Shown here: positions 59,473 to 64,000 of the stretch, in pieces
Layout of the letters: each line of letters begins with the position of its first letter
How positions within the stretch are numbered: position 1 is the stretch's first letter
Made by a program: the position numbers and the translations under genes
Notes under the pieces: generated by a model
What the model was told of the DNA's origin: nothing
What the model saw: only the letters and a program-made list of their open reading frames with translations
The model's database searches: none
NCBI GenBank assembly: GCA_051004015.1
Contig: JBPCKT010000149.1
Coordinates: 1 to 64,000 of the forward strand
Reading direction: 5' to 3'
Source: SXOA01 sp051004015
Lineage (GTDB): Bacteria > Planctomycetota > Planctomycetia > Pirellulales > Pirellulaceae
DNA: 64,000 nt

Positions 59473-62400
59473 CGAAAGGGGCTTTCGCCGGGACTAGTTG
59501 CCTGGCTTGATCACGCACCGCATCCACGGTCAGCACGACCCGAAAACCGATGCCAAAGTGGACTTCCGGAACGTCAGCGTAGCGATTCGAAGCGCGGCAG
59601 TGGGACGCGTGGCGGGACGCAGCCCCTCCCCGGAGAACAGGCAGGGAACCGCCGGCTGGGTAGGGACTGCTGGGGTCGATAGCTGGCTCTTTCTGGAATT
59701 TTCCGTACCAGGCCGGATCCCACCCATCCTGCACCCATTCCCAAACATTGCCGTGCATGTCGTAGAGCCCGAAAGGATTGGCCCTCAGCTCCCCCACTGG
59801 ATGCGTCTTTCTGCCGGCATTCGTGCCGAACCAGCCGGTCAGCAACAAGTCTTTCTCCCCGTCGCCGTTCCAATACCTGGTGGTGGTGCCGGCGCGGCAG
59901 GCGAATTCCCATTCCGCCTCCGTGGGCAAACGGTAGCCGTCGCCGCCCAGCGGCGCCGGCCTTTCGCCCACCCGCGAATGGAGCGGCTTGAGTTCCTCCA
60001 ACTGGCAGAGTTTCGTGCAGAATTCCGCGGCGTCGTTCCAATTCACCGATTCTACCGGGTAGCTCGTCGTGTCGATTCCGATAACGGAGTCCTTTCCTGG
60101 CCCCGTGGCGGCAAAGCTGGATGGATTCTTCCCCATTACCTTTTCGTACTGGGCCTGCGTTACTTCTACGACGCCGAGATAAATAGGTCGCGTCAGGATG
60201 ACTTTGTGCCTGGGACCCTCCGTCTTGACGCACTTTTGCGATTGCTTGTCAGTCGGTGTGATGAAAGCCAGGGCCGTTTCAATCTCCTCCGGCGTACTTC
60301 CCATTATGAACTCGCCGGGCGGGATGAGGACGAACGTCATATCAATAGTGTTTTTGTGTTCCAGCGGCACGCCGAGGTAATTCGCCCATTCTTCCTGGTG
60401 CTTCCTCGCTTGCTTCGCGTCAAACGGCGCGATTGCCGGCGCTGGTGCATCTTTCGGCCAGCCCTGCCAGCCTGTCGATGCAATAGCCGGCTTTGTATTT
60501 CGCTCCGCAATCGCCGCCTTTACCGCATCGACGGGGAGAGATACCCGAAAGCCAACGTACGGGGCGCGGGAGGGCGGGTCGAAGGCGTCGCGATACGCGG
60601 CAGAGCAGCGGGACGCGGGGTAAAACCAATCACCGCCGCGAATAACGCGCCGGGAGCCGGTGGAAGCCGGGCCACTTGGGTTCAGTGCGGGCTTTTCCTG
60701 GAACTGCCTGTAGTAATTCGGTTCCCACCAATCCTGCACCCATTCCCAGACGTTGCCGTGGATGTCGTACAGTCCTAATGGATTCGCTTTTAACGCTGCC
60801 GAAGCGTGCGTGCGGCGGCCCGAGTTCGCGCCAAACCATGCGGACTGGACAAGCTGTTCCTCCGGTTCGCCGATCCAGTATTTCGCGGTTGTTCCGGCCC
60901 GGCAGGCGAACTCCCACTGGGCCTCGGTCGGCAGCCGGTAGCCCGTCCCTTCCAACCTCGTCACGGTCTCGCCGCTCCGCAAGTAGAACGGTTTCAACTT
61001 CTCTGTATCGCTGAGCTTCGAGCAGAACTCCGCCGCGTCGTTCCAACTCACTGTCTCGACGGGGTGCGTCTCAGTGTCGTGGCCGATGCCGGCGTCCTTC
61101 CCAGGCCCGGCGGCGGCAAAGTAGGACGGATTTTGCCCTATGACTTTCTCGTACTCTGCCTGGGTTACTTCGTTGACGCCCAGGTAGACCGCCTGAGTCA
61201 GAATCACTTTGTGCTGTGGGGCTTCGCTGCGGATGCATTCCCGCCAGTACTTGTTCTCGCCGGCGACGACGATTGCCGCTTCGATCTCAGCAGCCGTTGA
61301 GCCCATCATGAACTCTCCGGGTGGGATGAGGACGAACTTCATGTCGATGGAGTTCTTATATTCCACTGGCACGCCCAGGTAGTTGGCCCATTCCTGCTGA
61401 TGCTTCCTGGCCTGTTTGGCATCAAACGGCGCGATCGCCGGGGCGGGAGCATCCTTCGGCCAGCCGTGCCAGCCGGACTTGGCGAGTTGGGGCAAATCAC
61501 CTTGGCCAAGTGATTTGCGCTTGTCAACATCAACCACTTCGACCTTTCCCAGCAAGAGTTTGACGCTCAGGCGAAGGGTTTCCCCTTTCCTAAGCTCGAA
61601 CTTGTCCGTGTAAAATTTCAGTTCGCCACAGGTGACGGTCAGGCCATGCTCGCCACTTTGAACTTTGATCTGATGCTTCTTATCGGCCCCCTGGAACGTC
61701 GCACCCTTGTCGTCGAGCACGACCTTGATCGTGTCATCGTTGATTTCGATCCGAATCGTTCCCTTGAGCGTCTCCAAATAGAAAACGACTCCCAAAACGA
61801 GCAGGAGGGCTCCACCGCCAACTGCGGCGGCAACCAGCGGCCAGCGGGGGAAAACGCCGCGTTTTGGCTTTCCTTGGGAGGGCCGACGCGCGGGGTCAAT
61901 CCTCGGCGCGGTGTCGGCGGAGGGAGACGAAATCTGTTCATGCGTCGGGGCTTCGCTTTTGGTCGCTGGTTGGCCGTCAGGAGCGCCGCGTTCCAGGAGA
62001 GCGCTCAGATTGGCGCTCTGGCAAAACGGCGCCAGGGTCTCTGCCAGCTCTTCCGGCGTGGCAAACCGGTCGGCTGGATCCTTAGCCAGCATCTTGTGAA
62101 TGATGGCGGCCAGTCTCGGCGGAATGTCCGAGCGGCACGACTGGATCGCCGGAGGCTCTTTGGTGGCGAGTGCCAGGATCTTTTTCACCGGCGTATCAAA
62201 CTTTTCGCCGGCAAACGGAGCAGCGCCCGTCAGCAGGCGATAGAGCGTCGCCCCCAGAGAATAAATATCGGCCCGGATATCGACGCCGTGCGTATCGCTC
62301 CCTTGCTCGGGAGCCATGTAGTCGATCGTTCCCATCATCTGGCCGGTGGAGGTGAGCCCCTGGTGGTCGGGGGAAAGGGCTTCCGACAGCAGGGCCAGAC

Positions 62401-63199
62401 CCAGGTCTAGGATTTTCAGTGTCGGCGGAGACTTTTTGCGAGGAGACTGCGCGAGGATCAGGTTCGAGGGCTTGATGTCGCGATGCACCATGCCGTGCTC
62501 GTGGGCCTCTTGCAGTCCAAGTGCGGCCTGGCGGACCAACTCGCAGGCGTCCGCCACCGGCAGCGGGCCGATGTTCCTGGCAAGCTGTGAGAGGTCGGCT
62601 CCTTCGACATACTCCATCACCAGGAAGTGCGTGCCGTCCTCGTCGCCCGCGTCCATCGCCCGCACGATATTCGGATGATCGAGGCGTCCCACCGCCTTCA
62701 TCTCGCGCTGGAAGCGGGCCACGCTCCCCCCATCGCGCATCCGCCCCTCCGGCAGCACCTTGAGGGCGACGACTTTGTCCAGCCGCATGTGCAGAGCTTT
62801 ATAGACCGCCCCCATTCCTCCTTCGCCCAGCTTGGTCAGCAGCTTGTACTCACGGATCGTCTCAAGCGGCAGCGCCTCGTCCTTGGCGATGGTGGAAGCT
62901 CCCGCGAGGACAATCGTTGTGGGTGCCCCTTCGGCGTCGGAAGTTGCGCTGCCTGCCAGGGCTGACACTCGCTCGATGGCCACGCGGCAGGCGGGCTCCG
63001 CCGCGAATGGGCTGGGCCGTGACTCCTCCAGCAGTGCAGCGAGGACGGTGTCCGCCGAGTCGCCGATGATGGTTTCGAGCGACCGCTGACAATTCGGGCA
63101 GCTTTCGACATGCGATGCCACGGCTGTGAGCGCGGCCTCGTCGAGATCGCCGGCTTGGAAGGAGTCGAGCTCGGCGCGGGTTGGGCAGGGTTGGGACAT
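59309..63199 (-). CDS. Serine/threonine kinase with tandem FGE-like domains (frameshifted giant)
   Basis: 1296 residues as read. N-terminal zinc motif HVESCPNCQ (about 30-38). Kinase domain about 118-390: LGEGGMGAVYKALHMRLDKV, VALKVLP, HRDIKPSNLIL, ILDLGLAL (DLG for DFG) and GTIDYMAPEQGSD. One membrane segment (about 453-475, LVAAAVGGGALLLVLGVVFY). A short beta domain, then two complete FGE-like domains (each with MKFVLIPPGEF-type start, RLPTEAxWEFACRAGTT and DIHGNVWEWVQDWW-type motifs), and the start of a third. The frame leaves homology after GVPVEYQ, where one extra C (minus strand; GG at 59407-59408) shifts it. Removing it joins the 57142 frame into one 2018-residue protein. Follows an ECF sigma gene by 131 bp. 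Confidence 0.88.
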   Translation of the reverse strand: MSQPCPTRAELDSFQAGDLDEAALTAVASHVESCPNCQRSLETIIGDSADTVLAALLEESRPSPFAAEPACRVAIERVSALAGSATSDAEGAPTTIVLAGASTIAKDEALPLETIREYKLLTKLGEGGMGAVYKALHMRLDKVVALKVLPEGRMRDGGSVARFQREMKAVGRLDHPNIVRAMDAGDEDGTHFLVMEYVEGADLSQLARNIGPLPVADACELVRQAALGLQEAHEHGMVHRDIKPSNLILAQSPRKKSPPTLKILDLGLALLSEALSPDHQGLTSTGQMMGTIDYMAPEQGSDTHGVDIRADIYSLGATLYRLLTGAAPFAGEKFDTPVKKILALATKEPPAIQSCRSDIPPRLAAIIHKMLAKDPADRFATPEELAETLAPFCQSANLSALLERGAPDGQPATKSEAPTHEQISSPSADTAPRIDPARRPSQGKPKRGVFPRWPLVAAAVGGGALLLVLGVVFYLETLKGTIRIEINDDTIKVVLDDKGATFQGADKKHQIKVQSGEHGLTVTCGELKFYTDKFELRKGETLRLSVKLLLGKVEVVDVDKRKSLGQGDLPQLAKSGWHGWPKDAPAPAIAPFDAKQARKHQQEWANYLGVPVEYKNSIDMKFVLIPPGEFMMGSTAAEIEAAIVVAGENKYWRECIRSEAPQHKVILTQAVYLGVNEVTQAEYEKVIGQNPSYFAAAGPGKDAGIGHDTETHPVETVSWNDAAEFCSKLSDTEKLKPFYLRSGETVTRLEGTGYRLPTEAQWEFACRAGTTAKYWIGEPEEQLVQSAWFGANSGRRTHASAALKANPLGLYDIHGNVWEWVQDWWEPNYYRQFQEKPALNPSGPASTGSRRVIRGGDWFYPASRCSAAYRDAFDPPSRAPYVGFRVSLPVDAVKAAIAERNTKPAIASTGWQGWPKDAPAPAIAPFDAKQARKHQEEWANYLGVPLEHKNTIDMTFVLIPPGEFIMGSTPEEIETALAFITPTDKQSQKCVKTEGPRHKVILTRPIYLGVVEVTQAQYEKVMGKNPSSFAATGPGKDSVIGIDTTSYPVESVNWNDAAEFCTKLCQLEELKPLHSRVGERPAPLGGDGYRLPTEAEWEFACRAGTTTRYWNGDGEKDLLLTGWFGTNAGRKTHPVGELRANPFGLYDMHGNVWEWVQDGWDPAWYGKFQKEPAIDPSSPYPAGGSLPVLRGGAASRHASHCRASNRYADVPEVHFGIGFRVVLTVDAVRDQARQLVPAKAPFDAATAGQHQKEWAKSLGVPVEYQEQPRHEVRSDSAGRVYDGKQSGGNRRRFEDS

Positions 63200-63282
63200 G
63201 GGGGCGATTCTGCTGCGATTGTGAGCCTTTCTAGTAGAATCGCGGAGCGCTTACAAATCCACTCCTCGGAGGGGGAGGACGG

Positions 63283-63357
63283 GAATGACGAAGCCCGAAT
63301 GGCGAATGAGAGGAACTCGTCATGCATTCGTCATTTGGAATTCGTCATTCGGAACTC
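63283..63357. repeat. CGAATGA heptamer inverted repeat overlapping the sigma gene's end
   Basis: Left block GAATGACGAAGCCCGAATGG then CGAATGAG (63283-63310). The right block (63318-63357) reads on the minus strand CGAATGA, CGAATTC, CAAATGA, CGAATGC, ATGACGA. Those units encode the sigma factor's last residues RMTNSK and its TGA stop (63333-63331). Confidence 0.9.
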
Positions 63358-63960
63358 CGGCTCTAGCCCTTCCAGCTCAATCCGCAATCGCTTCAGGACG
63401 CGCGAGCGCGCGACATAGACAGCGCCGACGGTCATTTCCAAATCGGCGGCCACGTCGGCGGGGCGGCGGCCTTCCACGGCCGTTTGCATGCAAGCTTGCC
63501 AGGTATGGTCGGCGAACTCGGGGCGGACAAGTTCCAAGGCGCGGCGGATCAAGTCCGCATGACTATTCGCATCCTCCGCGATTCCACTCTCCGACAGCCG
63601 CTCGGGGAGCGCTTGCAGCATCGCCTGGGCCTCGCTGCCACCCGCGGCCGAAGGCTGGGCGGCTCGCTTTCGCAAATGGTCGCACGCTCGCCGGTACGCG
63701 ATGGTCCCCAGCCAACTGCGAAAGCGGTCCGTCGGCAGGTCCTTGCGGAATTGAGATAGGCTGGCAAAAACGGATTGAAAAACGTCCTGCACGATGTCGG
63801 CTGCATCGTGTTCCTTAAATCCGGCGGCCCGCACCCATCCATAGACCACCGGTCCATAGAGCTCCGACAATCGCCGCCACGCGTCCTTATTGCGCGCCAA
63901 GACGAGGTGGAGCAGGCTGGACGAAGTACCCGAACCGGTTTCTTGCTCAACGTCGTTCAT
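63331..63960 (-). CDS. ECF sigma factor upstream of the FGE-kinase gene
   Basis: A 209-residue protein starting MNDVEQETGSGTSSSLLHLV. Region 2: LYGPVVYGWVRAAGFKEHDA, ADIVQDVFQSVFASLSQFRK and FRSWLGTIAYRRACDHLRKR. Region 4: PEFADHTWQACMQTAVEGRR and PADVAADLEMTVGAVYVARS. Same group as the sigma factor at 27745. Here the sigma gene lies upstream of the kinase gene, the reverse of the other pair. The C-terminus RMTNSK comes from a heptamer array, so it is probably not functionally important. The beginning of this transcript lies beyond 63960. Confidence 0.92.
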   Translation of the reverse strand: MNDVEQETGSGTSSSLLHLVLARNKDAWRRLSELYGPVVYGWVRAAGFKEHDAADIVQDVFQSVFASLSQFRKDLPTDRFRSWLGTIAYRRACDHLRKRAAQPSAAGGSEAQAMLQALPERLSESGIAEDANSHADLIRRALELVRPEFADHTWQACMQTAVEGRRPADVAADLEMTVGAVYVARSRVLKRLRIELEGLEPEFRMTNSK

Positions 63961-64000
63961 GGAAGCCTTACCCCAGTCGGGCCTGCGTCACCTCAATGGC

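Overview
The window looks like a chromosomal segment of a planctomycete (Planctomycetota). The evidence is the repeated set of families typical of that phylum: DUF1549/DUF1553 cytochrome-like proteins with CxxCH motifs, four Tat-type DUF1501 proteins, DUF1559-type and NPCBM-type exported proteins, serine/threonine kinases paired with ECF sigma factors, and FGE/sulfatase-modifying-type domains. Base composition is high in G+C, so long shadow reading frames are common. No rRNA, tRNA or CRISPR array was seen. The family within the phylum cannot be fixed from this sequence.

Layout. 0.07-8.6 kb: exported proteins, namely a pseudo-protease with a PDZ domain, a coiled-coil protein and a DUF1549/1553-DUF1501 pair, plus an unrecognised-by-default 55-residue basic protein. 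8.7-15.5 kb: two more DUF1501 genes, a winged-helix protein, an HD phosphohydrolase, AroH-type chorismate mutase, a retropepsin-like protease and a DUF1566 protein. 15.7-20.8 kb: purH, two unknown proteins (one carrying an in-frame palindromic element) and an MFS transporter operon. 21.1-25.6 kb: an ECF sigma/anti-sigma-like pair followed by two exported proteins. 25.7-30.3 kb: a DJ-1/PfpI protein, an RHH/PIN toxin-antitoxin pair with visible promoter and operators, a 0.6 kb structured intergenic region, and a kinase-sigma operon whose kinase carries a haem-type CxxCH sensor. 30.4-36.2 kb: a Tat-exported unknown, a four-gene ATGA-coupled operon (antitoxin, toxin, AcpH-like protein, TIM-barrel epimerase), a Gfo/Idh/MocA oxidoreductase and an S23 four-helix-bundle gene inside repeat arrays. 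36.2-40.7 kb: an accessory island with a Dam-type DNA adenine methylase and a GHKL (MORC/HSP90-like) ATPase, ending in a truncated PIN toxin gene. 40.9-47.4 kb: sugar metabolism genes, a CBS protein and a membrane kinase. 47.5-55.9 kb: a WD40/cytochrome protein, small unknowns, a DUF4272 protein, a second copy of the toxin-antitoxin family coupled to a DUF1549/1553 gene, and a DUF1501 gene. 56.7-64.0 kb: a histone-H1-like protein, then an ECF sigma gene followed by a giant kinase with four FGE-like domains split by one extra base.

Two themes stand out. First, the methylase-ATPase pair looks like an uncharacterised two-gene defence or modification system that landed in a PIN toxin gene. Second, intergenic spaces are filled with short tandem heptamer arrays of at least six different sequence words, often in inverted pairs. 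They resemble the STRR heptamers known from cyanobacteria, and they repeatedly supply the stop codon, the last codons or the start codon of neighbouring genes. A separate 53-bp REP-like palindrome occurs in three intergenic copies.
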